From the NCBI RefSeq assembly GCF_901933205.1, contig NC_044574.1:48331609-48395608 (forward strand): a stretch of 64,000 nucleotides of DNA. The letters run 5' to 3'. Shown in pieces: positions 40,401 through 52,369 of this stretch (positions within the stretch are counted from its first letter, which is position 1; the number at the start of each line of letters is the position of its first letter). The translations under genes and the position numbers were made by a program. The DNA is from Camarhynchus parvulus. Its lineage: Eukaryota; Chordata; Aves; Passeriformes; Thraupidae. The notes under the pieces were generated by a model, which had not been told where the DNA came from, ran no database searches, and saw nothing but the letters and a program-made list of their open reading frames with translations.

Positions 40401-41259
40401 GTTTCTAACCTTCTCTTTGCTATCATCTCTGCCTCCCTTCATACCTCCCTTCTTGCTAGTTCTACCCCACTTCTACTTCTCCCTCAACTCAGAATTAGTA
40501 TTAGAAAGCTTTGCAAAAAGAATTAGAGGGGAAAATTTCTTGTCTCTAACAAATAAATTCCAGAAAGTACTACAAGAACAGTACTCTAAAATTGAGAATA
40601 AGACTATACTTTATCATTGTTGCCATGGTAACCAAAACTAGGCCATTCACTTATTTCTCCCCCCATTTTCTGTCTGTATTTCTGATATGCTAAAGAACTT
40701 GGTTCCTGAACAGGGGTCTAATTAACTGGAAAACACCAATCTCTGAATCATGAAAAAGAAAAGAAATTAAGTAGTTGAGAGTTTTATGATTGTTTCTCCA
40801 AAGAGGAAAGAGAAGGGGAAAAAAAAAAGCCAGGGATGAGAATGTGCTCCTACTGAGAAAGGAGGAGAGGTTACAAGAGCATGAGGATGAGGCTAAGACA
40901 TACCAAATACAGCATACAGAAACATTTTAAGGTGCTGAGAAGCAGGCAGTCCTCTTCATGTTTTGAGACTACTCCTAATGGCACTTAGTGCTAGACTCTT
41001 GGCCCAGGATCTCAGAGGAACCACAGTACTAAGGAATCAGAGACCAATTTTCTTGACATCTATTTCCAGGCATTCTTCTTTCAGATCTCCCTTCAAAGAA
41101 AAGAGATTGCTTGGTTCCAACTCCAGTCCTGAAGCTGCAAATGACAATGTATTTTTCCATGACAAGGCAAGAACTAAAAGCAAAATTCAAGCTTACATTC
41201 ACTTTTTACAAAACTAGAGGTGTATCAATATTGTGCATCTGTAAGCACAAGACACCATT

Positions 41260-41291
41260 ACATTATGAAACACCAGGAGGTTTCATAATGT
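41260..41291. other. Perfect hairpin, 12-bp arms, 8-base loop
   Basis: ACATTATGAAAC (41260-41271) and GTTTCATAATGT (41280-41291) are exact inverted copies around the loop ACCAGGAG. Arms this long with so short a loop are expected well under once by chance in 64 kb. The stem is shorter than a normal microRNA precursor, and no flanking pairing continues it cleanly. It may be a palindromic mutation product or a protein-binding palindrome. Confidence 0.8.
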
Positions 41292-44200
41292 CTATAATTT
41301 TGTCTGCCTTGATCAGCAGAGGGTTTCTTATAGTGATATGCACTATTTGATTGATATTTTAAAGAATTCAGTGGTTTCACAGACTCACACATATGCCATA
41401 GCAATTACTAAACAATTGCATAAAACAATGATGACCATAGTCAAAATTCAGTGCAGCTTCTTAGTACACAACCTCATGGTTTTATACTGTGGTTTGCAGA
41501 GATGCCTCTCTATAAAGTTCATTAAGTTACAAAATCATATGGCAATAACAAAAAAAAAAAGCCAATCAGACAGGAAGGATGGGAAATTCTAATTGAAAAA
41601 CCAATGATCATATAACTTCATGAGAAACTCAAAATGAAGAAAATAAGCAGGACAGGCACTGAACTGCACAAATATATTAATTTGAATGGGGTTTGGTTTA
41701 TTTTCACAGAACTTGCATTTCCAAATGTTAAAGATCAGAAGCTTTCATAGATAATATACTTATGAACAGTTCAGCAAAACTTAACTTTTCTTAGAATTTC
41801 TGACATTTTCTCTCTAAAAAATAAAGAAATTTTTGCTTTACACAATCAGCCTTTGCTGCTTTGAAGCAACACACATTCTTATTATTCCTTTGCTTGATCA
41901 CACCCTCACTCGTATGATAGTGATGAAGCTGACTGAGAACTTCTACAGTCAGTGAGTTCAGGCTGAGGTTCCAGGTGTAGCACTGCATGTAATGTAGCAC
42001 ATTTCAAATGATCAGTGTCAAAGGCAGTGTCATGCCAGCCTGGTGTGACATCTGTAGCTTTTAGTGCCAGTTCTCCTCTCTAACGAACACACTCCAGACA
42101 CAGTCCCCAGAGTGCTGTTTCCTAGCACCCCCTGGCTGCTATTGCTGCAGCCACGTGGAGCACCAGCAGCACATTTCATCCTGAAAGCTGCCCCTTGGGT
42201 CCTACTGGAACTGTGCTTAGGAGGAAAGGCTACAGGGTGCTAAATTTGTCCAAAAGTCATCATATCCTTTAAAAAACCTTTGAATTCAAAATAGGCATGG
42301 GTTCAACAGCTTGCCTCTTTTTTGACTAGGTGTCTTAATTTAACGAGCAACTCTCTCTTAGAATCACTGCCCCAAGTCTGTCTAAATTGAATGGCTATTT
42401 TAGCATCTGTCAGGTAAGCAGAGCTGATCTGATGGGCTGGTCTCCGTGAGATTGGTCTGGATTAAGCTGTCCTACTACGGATGTTCTAGGATAACTGTCC
42501 AGAGTGAAAACCCCATTAAAAATAAATAAAATAGCTTTACTCCAGTATTACTATATTCTGATATTTTTAAAAGTTATAGATTTGCAGTTAAAGTAATTAA
42601 GAGGGAGGAATGAGGACACAAACAAGAACAAACAGGAACATGAAACAGCTTTTAGACAAGCTTTTAGTAACTTTCCTTTTCAATTGTTTTTCCCTTTGGG
42701 AATACCCATTTTCTTTTCTTTTTTAACAGTCATGCAGTACCAGAACAGATTTGCACTTCTTTGGGAACAATAAATTTTCTCTGTTCTGTTTGGATGTCTC
42801 CCTGAACATGAAGTACAAAAATAATCTGATAAGGGAAAAAAAATCCTAGGGTATTTTAAAAGCTAAATACTTCAGTTAGATTTTTTTATGAAGTACACCA
42901 GCTCTCCATAATTAGGCAATAAGTCAACTAGGCATTCACTGAAGCCTAATCACAATCCCTGAGCAGTTTTAAAGACTTAACAGCTGCTGATTTAATGTAG
43001 GTCCATAATAATATTTTACACTTACTCTCCAACACTGACGTGAAAGGAAAAACAAAGTTAAAAAAAAATAATAGCAATTTCAAAGCAGAACTCATTCAGT
43101 ATTCTCAGTATCTTAGTATATAATATTTAAGCCAATTTGCTCAGGAGATAAGGAAGAGAAGGCTTGACAGCCATGAAAAACTCTGTTATTCAGTATTTGT
43201 TTGGGGAGGGTTCTTCCGTATTTCAGAGCTTCTCCTTTCCTACTTACTACATTTGTCTTTTGTTGCCCCAAGGAGAAATTCTAATAGCAATAGTAGCTTC
43301 TTTGCATTTCTTTAATTAAGTTCTGAGAGGTGCCAGATGCTTCCATTTTGCAATCTCCCTTTCTCTTACTAAAGCCCAGAGGAGTTAATCATATAGTAGT
43401 CTTTAGTTTACTCTGAACCCAGGCTGGGGCAGTGTAATTAAGTCTTGCCTCTTAGTTGAAGTTTAGCCTGTCATCACAGCAGGTCTCTGTTGCATTGCTT
43501 TGTGTTGTTTTTTAAACCAATAAAGAAATATCAGATTTTATTACCCTCTCTAGTTTAAATTATTAAAGACTTGATCTGTAATAATTTCTTTTTTTCCAAG
43601 AACTAAGTGTTATAATTTGGCCCTTAGGAAGGGCCTGGTACAGTCATAATGAAATATAGGTAGTTAGGGCTTGGAAAAAAAGCAGAAAAACTCCAAAGGA
43701 TAATGGTTCATATTAATTTTAATCATATTCAGAGGTTATTTAGGTGCCCAAAGGTACCAGTAGGTGTTCCCTGGCACTTTCACAAACATCTCAGGACACT
43801 TTTGAAAAGCCTGATATTGCATTATCTGCAACCTTAGCTGTCTAAACATTCTTTGACTTAGTTCATGGCTCCTGCATCCCCTCTTCAAGGATATGGCAAT
43901 GTTAAGCAAGGCAAATATTTTGGCAAATACTCCAGAAACAGCCAATGGGTTCAGTCTTTACCTTTCCTAATGGACATTTTATCCAGTCAGTGGTGCAACT
44001 GGGATGCAGTTCACTTCCCAGCTACATCTTCAGGTTGACCAGGTGTGGTATTTATCACTTTAGCTTTCTCCTCACCTTGCACAAGTCAGAAGAGACCCCC
44101 AAAGTACTTTGAGAGGGTCCCCAGCTGAGGGACTGGATATTCAGTAAACAAGGGACCTTAGCCAGGAAAATGTGTCCAGCTCTACCTTCCTGTCTCACAT

Positions 44201-44511
44201 GAAGACTGTCAGGTATTCACAGATATCTAGTCATGAATTAACTGCAGATTCAGAACTTTGTTTAAAGGAAAGACTTTGAATAGGGAAATACTTGCAAATG
44301 AATTTTAATAACAAACACTTTTGAGAAAAAACTTGCTCTGCTTGACCACATTTAGCAAAGAAGAGAGGAAAAATTAATCAAATAAATTACCCATTGTGAA
44401 TTATTCACATAATTTTATGGAAAGACTTAAATTAGTCCAAGATAAAAATCCTAATTTATTATTCCCTTCCCTGAAGCACAAGAATACGTGACAGCTTCAA
44501 ATAATCAGGCT

Positions 44512-44527
44512 TTTTTTTTAAAAAAAA
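44512..44527. other. T8A8 self-complementary run
   Basis: Eight T are followed directly by eight A, forming a 16-base palindrome. It is simple low-complexity sequence. Confidence 0.85.
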
Positions 44528-45580
44528 TCAAGTTTAAACCAAATCACTTAGGCCTTTCGGAATCTTTAAAAAGTCTCTTGAATGAACCTTGTCAGATTTG
44601 TAGTCACATTAAATTAATTACAGCAAAAGAAACTGGGGCCACATAAACTCAAGTCACCACCAAGCATAGCCCTGACTCCTCAGACCCAGCGTGAGTCTTG
44701 CACACATGCACACACACATGGATCTTTCTCACAGACTGCTATTGTCAGAAAATAAAATACTGTCTCTATTGCCAGGCTAAAAACAAAACATTAATTGTAT
44801 GGGGATTCTGTGTCCCTATGTCTGTTCATCTGCCCACTCTGGGGGGCCAGAAAGCCTTCTCAATGAAGTACTTCGAGTAAGATCGTCCCTCTTCCTTATC
44901 ATGCACATTGATACATTGATATTTCTTTGAGAAAATCATGCTACCCCAGTCACTTGTGGTTGCCTGAGTGCTTAGGATTTTAATCAGGAATTAATGTGAT
45001 CTTTCCCAGTTTTAATCAAAGGCTCTCTTCTGCTGGCACATATCCCCTAATTCATCTGTCCACATGAGACTTAACACACATGTACACACAAACCCCCCAA
45101 GCAGCAGCCTACTCTTCTGGCCTGTCCTTACTTGCACTTGGACAAATGACAGCACATTAAGGACAGCTAAGGATTTATTTTAGCCTAACAAATTTTGCAT
45201 TATGACTCCATACTTATTAAAGTACCCACTGGCTGAATATCCTTGTCCTTAAAACAAAAACACAACCAAAAAAAGGGGTTTTTTTCATGTAAACAAAAAG
45301 AGATTCTCAGTGGAGGAGAGCAAGCATAATTAAATATTGGGGGTGAGGTCATAGATACAGAGTGTGGAGTGTTCAGCACCAGTGCCTTATTAAGAGTTTT
45401 CCTCTCCTTTCTCTTTCTCATGTCTCGAGCCATTTGTTTCTGTTCCTATGACTCAGAGCTCCATCCTGGCTTAGTGGCAACAAAACTGTTTGTGGGACTG
45501 GGCTAGGAATGATCACAAGCTCTTTGTCATACTTGGCCAACATGTTTCTCTCCAGGCCCACAGCAGGGTCCACCACTCAC

Positions 45581-45667
45581 CTGCAGCTGTGGGAGGGCAA
45601 TGGGCCACAGGGATGGATGAGGAAGGGAGAGGCAGGGAGAGGGACTGGTGACACTGGTGTGCTGGCA
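45581..45667 (-). other. Exon-like segment on the minus strand
   Basis: Read on the minus strand, a typical acceptor (GCTTTATCTTTACAG) precedes 45667 and a perfect donor CAG|GTGAGT follows 45581, enclosing 87 bases. At least two frames are open because the segment is rich in CCT and CTC. That weakens any coding claim, and a non-coding RNA exon or a decoy is equally possible. Confidence 0.15.
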
Positions 45668-48600
45668 CTGTAAAGATAAAGCATCATATTAGTACCATGT
45701 CAGATTTATTTCAACTTCCAGATGAACTGAGAGAAAAGTCTTATTGCTATGGAACACAAAAGAAAAAGGACTTCAAAAAGAAAAGGGTTCTGTTCCTGTG
45801 GGAAACTGCTGGAAGCACAATAGCTTTGTGAGTAGCAGCAAGCAGCAAACTCTACCCATACTTCCCACGTCCTGAAGTAATAAATAAATAAATACCCTGC
45901 TGTTAATTTGGACTGTCTATACATTTTCAAAATATTTTTTGCCTACTCTGAGCTTACACTGCAGTGGAGTAAATGCTTATAAAAGGCTCATGGCAAGATA
46001 AGAAAATCAAAACTCACTTCTGAGGTGGTAGCCAAGAAGAAAGGTAATAAATCACAAAAGATCAGAGCAATTGAAGTAAGCAAATTTAAGTTTTAAAATT
46101 TTGTTTTGAAAGCCTACTAATTCCAATAGGGTGGAGGTAAATATTGATCATTCAGGCAGGCTATGCAGAAAATCAGCCTCTCATCAAGGAGGATAAATTA
46201 AACTCACCTAAAAATAGAATTAAATAAAAAGGAAATTTTTTACTTGATAGCCAGGAAAGAGCCTTTTGTAAAATTTTTTATACTGTGAAATAATATCCAA
46301 GGGAAATGGCAGAATTTACTTGAAACGTTTAAAAAAACCTACACTGGCAAATGCATTAGAAAAGGTACTACAGAAAACCACCCTGCAATACCTAGGAGTG
46401 CTCCAGGTGACCTTTTGTAATAGAACTTCTCTGTTACTGTTTTGCTTCTGCCTTTCTGAGCCTCTGTATATGAGCCCATGTATATTTTGCCTTGACCCTT
46501 AAATGAGATTTCATGATACATATCAACTGTTGGAGAAAGATATTGCTAATGTGATCTTCAGTGTCCTTTTGTCATTATACATGGAAGAAAAAGGAACCAA
46601 ATTAATTGTTTCATTTCAATTTTATTCAGTATCCTTTAATATATTTTCATGTTTTGAATTCCAATTTCTTCCAGTTCACTTTGTAGCCGGTGCTGGAAAA
46701 GCCCTTTCTTGTATTTCTTAATATGCTTGGAGGATCTAAGGAAATTACAAAATTTAACAGCTTTACTTCAAAAATCCATGTAAGAGCTGCAATGACCATC
46801 ATAAGCTGCATGGTCATACTGGACAAATTGTCTGAGAGTTTAGAGAATTTACTTATATTAACATCTGGAATATAAAGTAGATAAAACCCATCAGAGAGTT
46901 TGAAATGTTCCATTCATCAGTAAATCCATTATACTGTATAAAACCACATTGACCTTTTACCAGTTATGACAAAAGTTTCCATTAACCGAGCTTTAAAGAA
47001 CCTCTGTTTTTTCCAAGCCTTTTAATATTTAGATGAACTCTGGAGATTGAAAAGATTTGGATTAAACTGTGCAGTCAGCAATCTGAGTGAATCTCATACT
47101 GAAGTCAGTTACATCTGTTGGATGCATATAAAGAGGGGAAAAAAGTTTTGGTTGGTTTTTTTTTCTTTTTTTTTCTCTGAGGTTCCTAACCACACACTTA
47201 TTAAAGGAAGTTAGCTGAGTTGCGACTGATAGGAAGTGCCAGGTAGCAAGAAGGTGAGAGCTCCAGACATCCACTATATCTAATTCCTGTTCCTTCTGAG
47301 TCTCCACAAGGGTGAGTTTTGTGTTGGGAATAGCTCCAAAGGCTTGGTCTGGAGGAGATGCAGGCACACAGACTTATGTCTGTTGAACTGGCTGGTTTAT
47401 GGTGCCTAATTTTAGGCTGATGGTGGCTGTTTGTGCCAGCTTTCTACCAGGTGGGAGAGAGGACACACAGTGCCTGCTCTGGTATAAGACCTTTACACAC
47501 AGTGCTAATCCATCAAAAACGTTTGACCTGTTTGAACCAGGAAGGAGTCTGTGTGCTTCATGGCAAGCCAAAACCTGGGCTTGTTGTATCATCAAACCAC
47601 AGCCTGCACTCTGGAAGGCTTCAGCTTTGCCTCCATGCCCTTAGGCAGGTAGCTGGGATGGGCAAGTCCTGAGTCCTAGAAAAGGGACTCACTGCCCTGG
47701 CCATGACAGTAGCCTAAGACATGACTGAATGCCATGGGCATGAAAATAAAAGTGCAGGGTGAATGGGATGCATTTGCCTGGGCAACAAGACCAATAGAAA
47801 CACTCTGTGTGACTCAGCTGCATGTGATCCCTGTGGTAGCACGCCTTCCTCTGCTGCCTTTAAAATACTGCTCTCATTACCCAACTGCACCCGGGATCAG
47901 GAAGTCTTTGAACCTCAGACTACTGGAAGCCACAAGAATACTCTCAAGAAGTATCACTCCAGCATCTGTTACCCTCTCCTCACCAGCTACTTGGCTCTGG
48001 TCAGAGCCAAATAGAGGGAGTTTAGTCCCAATCATTCCAGCTGTGTCTGTGTTTGCAGCCTAGAGTGGTCTTTCAGCAAGGCCAGAGGGCTCAGCCTCTC
48101 CTGCCTCTCAGAAAAGCTGCAGCATTCAGTCTTACTCCAGCTGCAAGCACCTGTTTTTCACATAACCCCTTTAATTACAGATTTTTAGCGTGAGCTTCTG
48201 ACTCTTCTCAGTGACCCCCAAATAACACAGTTGTGCAAGGTGATCTCTCTTTATTCCTTGGGAGATATTTTTTCTGTACACACATTTACAAATCAATGAG
48301 AAGTTGCCCCATGCGAAACAATTATTTCAATTATTTTGCAGAATCTGCCCTTTAGCTTCCATCTCTGCTTGCTTTTTTTTTTTTTGGCATGTTGCTTTTT
48401 TGCCTATCACTTAAATTACACTGAGATTTATCCTTGCATTTTCTAAAAGTATCACTACTGGGAGAAGGCACTATCAGAAGAAGATCAGCCATGTCCATAA
48501 GGCTTTGGGGAGCTCCCCTCAGACAGTGATCTTGAAAGGAAAATTGCTAAGTTATGGGAATCTCTTTTGATGACAGCTCCTTCAGCTTGTGATTAGATCC

Positions 48601-50360
48601 TTATGAAGCTTCCAGACACTTCCAAATGTCAGGAAAAAATCCAAATTTCGGGCAGACAAAGGAGAAACAATCAGCAGTTTGCAGCAGCTCAGCTACATTC
48701 ACAGACCCAGGCACCAGTGCACAGGGTACATGAAGCCCCAGAAAGTTCACCTAGAGAATTGCTAAAGGTTGCCATGAAAGCATTTGCTATGAAGGGGAAT
48801 GGGTTTCTTTAAGGTTAGTGAAGTTGCACAAGTTGCAATGGTGAATGCGTCCTAAGAGATCTCAGTGAGGGCTTCTGAGTCCCTGTTCTTTCCCTGAGCA
48901 CTGGATCTGTTATCCCAGAATTGCCTTCACATGTGGAGAGTGCCAAGGAGCCCGAGGCAGTTCCACTGCGCTGAGTTGCTCAATGTGAAGAAGCAGTCAA
49001 AGGCTGCCAGCTGCAGTAGGAAGGAGTGTGGCTTTTTAAGAAATATGACAAACTTTCCTTCACTGCAGAATTAATGGAAGAATCTTTGTCTACAGGGAGA
49101 TAACATCAAACCAGTGGGACTGCAGATATGTGAGGAATAAAGAGCAGCACCAAGCCAGCCAACACTTTTTAGTACTCCTGGCAGGATGGTCACTGTTCCC
49201 CAGGAGGCAGTGGGGTCAGAGGCTGGGCTATGAAGAACAGTGGTAGCCTCAGCATAAACTTTTTCTAAAACATTTCTAATGTGTGTTTTTGTGATACACA
49301 ACCCAGCAAAGGTTTATGGATGTAAATGTACTGAAAAGCTCACTGAAATAGACACCTAATCTATGTTTAAATTAAGACTTTTTTTCCAAAGGGCTTTTAC
49401 AGAATGTCGGTACTATGTGTGACACTTCATTTCTTCACAAATCGCCCACAGAGCAGAGAACCTCGGGGATGTTTTACTACACTGCTGCTGAGCAGTCATA
49501 TTGTGCACAGAGATGTATCACCACAGTGCCTGGTGGTGTAGTCCATAGGATTTTTTCTTGTGTCCAGTAATTTTGCATGCCAGCAGGACTGCAATAGTTT
49601 ATGGTCACTGTCTAAACAGTGTGATATTTCTTCAAGCCTCTCCCTGTTCCTAAGAAAAAATACTAACAAACAAATGGATGAGAACTCTGGTCAAGCAGTT
49701 AGTCAGGCCTTCAGGGCAAACTGGTTTTGGCCACCCTGCACCTTGGGGAGCAGATCAGTTGTTCCATCAGGATGAGGAGCCACAGCCGAGCAGGGAGGGC
49801 AGAGCAGTGACCCCTTCCCCCAGTGCTCAGTCCCAGCTGTCCCCATGCTGGCCCCCAGCCCCTGCAGCCAGACTGAGGGGCCTGGCAAGTGCAGTGGTTT
49901 GTGTATTGCCTCCCACTTATGGAGAACCTTTCTTGTAGCCTGAAGGTGTGACTATGCCACAGCACACTGAGTGGTTTTTGTGATGGTTTTACACCTGCTA
50001 CAAAAACAGCTACTGCTGTTTATTGCCCAACAGTAATGACAGGAAAAGCAAACAGCAGGTAGAATTTGCTCCAAATGACAGTGGGATCCACACCCAGCCA
50101 CCGGAAAGCCATATAATATTAATCCAGATGTCTGATTTCCACTGAATCCTGCTGTTAACACAACCAGTTAGCACCTCCACTAATTGCTTATGGAATGAAA
50201 ACTGAGCCAAGCAGACCTGCCACCAATAGTGCGTGAACTGGATGAGGAGAAAAGATGCATAAGGATGACAACAGTGGTCCCACCACAGCTTGGGAATGCC
50301 ACACATTGAAATCCACGTTCACTTTCCGCAGGGCTGGCAGGAGTGAGGGCTCCCCACAGA

Positions 50361-50379
50361 GGGAGGGAGGGAGGGAGGG
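50361..50379 (+). repeat. (GGGA) repeat with a G-quadruplex motif
   Basis: Five GGG runs are separated by single A bases, a canonical G-quadruplex pattern with one-base loops. It lies about 550 bases upstream of the CpG island and about 45 bases from the minus-strand CR1 copy. Confidence 0.9.
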
Positions 50380-50425
50380 TGGTGCTCAGGCGGGAGCCAG
50401 GCACACCCTGTGCAGAGACGCCTCC

Positions 50426-50660
50426 TTAGCACAGAATCGGAGAATCCCTTGGAAAAGAACTTTAAGACCACTGAGTCTGTTAACTCAGCACTGCCAAGTT
50501 CACCACTGAACCATGTTCCCAGGTACCACATCTACACATCTTTTAATAACTCCAGGGATGGTGATTTGACCCGGGCATCCTGTTCCAACGCTTGACCACC
50601 CTTTCAGTGAAGAATTTTTTCCTAAAACCCAATCTAAACCTTTGGCATTGTCCATACAAT
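50426..50660 (-). mobile_element. CR1 LINE 3' fragment, minus orientation
   Basis: On the plus strand the segment reads as the reverse complement of the CR1 3' end. It shows CACAGAATCGGAGAATCC, then GGAAAAGAACTTTAAGACCA, GCACTGCCAAGTTCACCACT, CATCTACACATCTTTTAATA, CTCCAGGGATGGTGATTTGA, TCCTGTTCCAACGCTTGACC, then CAGTGAAGAATTTTTTCCTA and CCAATCTAAACC. The boundary past about 50640 is uncertain because the match fades. It belongs to a different CR1 subfamily from the copy at 31343. It sits just upstream of the CpG island promoter and is antisense to the downstream gene. Confidence 0.92.
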
Positions 50661-51009
50661 AAGTCTTATTTTCGGGGTCTGCTGTTGCGTTTCCTTCTTC
50701 CTGGTGTGTATTATTTCCTTTTAAAGAACAGAAGACAGGACCCAAGCAGCTTCGGAAGAGCGAGGCCAGAGTTTTCTCTTTCCCGAGGGAGGAACAGCGA
50801 ATGCCACATCTCACACTGCCAAGAGCAGCCATTCCTCCCCAGGGACACATCGACGAGGAGTGGTGCTAAAATTAACGCTTTATTAACACCTGGCACTTCC
50901 TGCTTTGAACAAAAGCTTTAGAAATGGGCTGACCGGGGTGGTTTATTTTTCGCTCCAACGAGCACCGAGCGCCCGCCCAGCCCGAGGCGGGAGGCGGCAG
51001 CTGCAGGTT

Positions 51010-51033
51010 CCCCGCCCCGGGCCCCCCATCCCC
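51010..51033 (-). promoter_or_regulatory. G-quadruplex motif on the minus strand of the promoter
   Basis: Four C runs on the plus strand (CCCC, CCCC, CCCCCC, CCCC) with loops of 1, 3 and 2 bases form a canonical motif on the complementary strand, about 165-185 bases upstream of the ATG. Its position in the core promoter region suggests a possible structural role, which is inference. Confidence 0.6.
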
Positions 51034-51195
51034 GCCGCGGGGCCGCTGCCAGGGGCCGCCCCCCGCTCCCGCGGCGCCGCCCTCCCTCCGTTCCTCCCTC
51101 CGTGCCGCCGCTCCCCCGGACCCCGTGACGGCCCCGTCCCGCCCCGGCAGGCGGGAGCGCGGGCAGCGCTGGGTCCCGCTCGGCGCGGAGCAGCC

Positions 51196-51303
51196 ATGGG
51201 CTCGGCGGCGCAGCTCCCGCCGCCAGCGCCGCTCGGGGAATGCGAGCGGGAAGCGGGGGTAGCGGAGGCGGCCGCCCGGCACCGGCGGCGCCCGGAGGAG
51301 CAG
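51196..51303 (+). CDS. First coding exon of an unidentified gene
   Basis: The ATG at 51196 lies in a strong Kozak context (GCAGCCATGG, G at -3 and +4). It opens 36 codons, beginning MGSAAQLPPPAPLGE and ending ARHRRRPEEQ, and stops at a good donor CAG|GTGGGT (51303/51304) in phase 0. If translation read through the donor, a stop would follow at 51319-51321, so splicing is much more likely. The upstream frame is also open without a stop to about 50905, but no better start is present. The encoded N-terminus is low-complexity: a Pro/Ala-rich segment, then a charged part rich in Glu and Arg. It has no signal peptide or recognisable domain, so the product cannot be named. Later exons lie beyond the window or are unrecognised. 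The CpG island context supports a widely expressed gene. Confidence 0.65.
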
Positions 51304-51321
51304 GTGGGTGCCCGCCCCTGA

Positions 51322-51339
51322 GGGGTCTGGGAGGGCGGG
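51322..51339 (+). promoter_or_regulatory. Intron-1 G-quadruplex motif next to the splice donor
   Basis: GGGG, GGG, GGG and GGG runs with loops of 3, 1 and 1 bases lie 18 bases after the exon 1 donor on the sense strand, so the structure could form in the nascent RNA. G runs just downstream of 5' splice sites are known splicing enhancers bound by hnRNP F/H. The role here is inferred. Confidence 0.6.
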
Positions 51340-52338
51340 CCGCGGCTCCGGGGCTGCCCCGCCGCCGGGCGGCAACAGAAAAGCGGCGACGCTTCTGGTT
51401 CCTCTCCCGTGGCGTTCCCGGTACAGCCCACCCGTGCGAGCCGCTCCCGGGTAACGCTCCATTGCGGCGGGGCTTATGCAACCTGCGTGGGGCTGCCCAC
51501 GCCTGGTGCTGGGGTGTCCCGCCTGTGGGCCCGCCTGAGCCTCGTTCTTCCCTCCGGGACGCTTCGTCCGCCTGGAGGAAAATGGGAGCAGATGTACAAG
51601 GGTAATCCCGGTACGGCATCCACATGGATCTCCTGGAAATAACCAGGGTGCTCCTGCCATCCCCGGAATTCCCCCCACTAGTTCAGCTCTTGTGTGCGTT
51701 CACTTGAGTATTTTAAGCTTTTAGTCTCTGTATTACTTAATAGACGTAATATACTGTAATTGGAGGAAAACACCAACTCTTTTTTTTTTTTGTCTGCTTC
51801 AGGATTTATATTTTTTATGGCATGGAAGTGGGCTTTTTGCTTAGGAGCCGTTTTCCTATTGTTAGCTGTAAACTGCCTTTCCAGGCACTCTTTTGTTTTG
51901 CCGACAGCATCGTCCCGGTGTTTAGACAAAGACAGTGCTCTTAATGCACCTGTATTGATGTTTCATTTAAAGGAAGAAAGAACACAGCCTTTTTCATGCA
52001 CAATAGTAGAATGCAATGATCAGCTCTGAAATATACTAGCACTCATGATTGCACAGGGGCGAACAGAGCTGCAGGAGCGCATCCATAAGTAATTTCCGAA
52101 TAGTTTTGATTGCATTAATCATTTTTGTTGAAAATTCTTATCAGATGCTCTTCAGTTAACCATAAATGAGCCATGTCACAGCTGAGGTAGTTCAGTATTG
52201 GAAAGTGTCTGGTAGTACTTGCCTAACATGACATCTAGAAGCGGGCCACTTTCAAAGATTCTGGTACTTGAGAATTCACTAAGCCACATTTACGGCACGT
52301 TTACGTAAGTCAGAGCATCTTCTTGCCCCTTTCTCTAG

Positions 52339-52369
52339 AAAAATGGGGCAGAGCAGAGCAGAATGCAGG
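52339..52369 (+). other. Small exon-like segment in intron 1
   Basis: A strong acceptor (CTTGCCCCTTTCTCTAG, ending 52338) precedes 31 bases. These read in phase 0 as KNGAEQSRMQ before a donor G|GTAAGG at 52370. The phase agrees with the exon 1 donor, but so short a segment is weak evidence, and a decoy is likely. Confidence 0.12.

Larger units (their letters stand above)
36922..50360. other. Non-coding AT-rich stretch upstream of the right-hand gene
   Basis: No coding exon could be supported. Contents include an A/T-rich run (37436-37476), a G-then-T tract (38268-38285), a perfect 12-bp-arm hairpin (41260-41291), a T8A8 palindrome (44512-44527) and a minus-strand exon-like segment (45581-45667). 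There is a TTTA-type run near 45878-45893 and a pyrimidine tract (47149-47178). GC content rises toward the right as the promoter is approached. Confidence 0.5.
50925..51575. promoter_or_regulatory. CpG island promoter of the right-hand gene
   Basis: About 650 bases of very GC-rich, CpG-dense sequence stand out sharply from the AT-rich surroundings. GC-box-like sequences (for example CCCGTCCCGCCCCGGC near 51135-51150) and a TGACG half-site (51126-51130) are visible. No TATA box is evident, as expected for a CpG-island promoter. The island surrounds the 5' untranslated region, the first coding exon and the start of intron 1 of the plus-strand gene. Long open frames on the minus strand here come from the scarcity of A/T-rich stop codons. 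A divergent transcript on the minus strand is possible but not shown. Confidence 0.85.

Noticed and set aside
50872..51678. 268-codon open frame on the minus strand, with further long frames in other registers
   Set aside because: It lies in the CpG island, where stop codons are scarce by composition. All frames are long, the peptide is Arg/Gly/Pro/Ala-rich low complexity, and the plus strand has a better start and donor.
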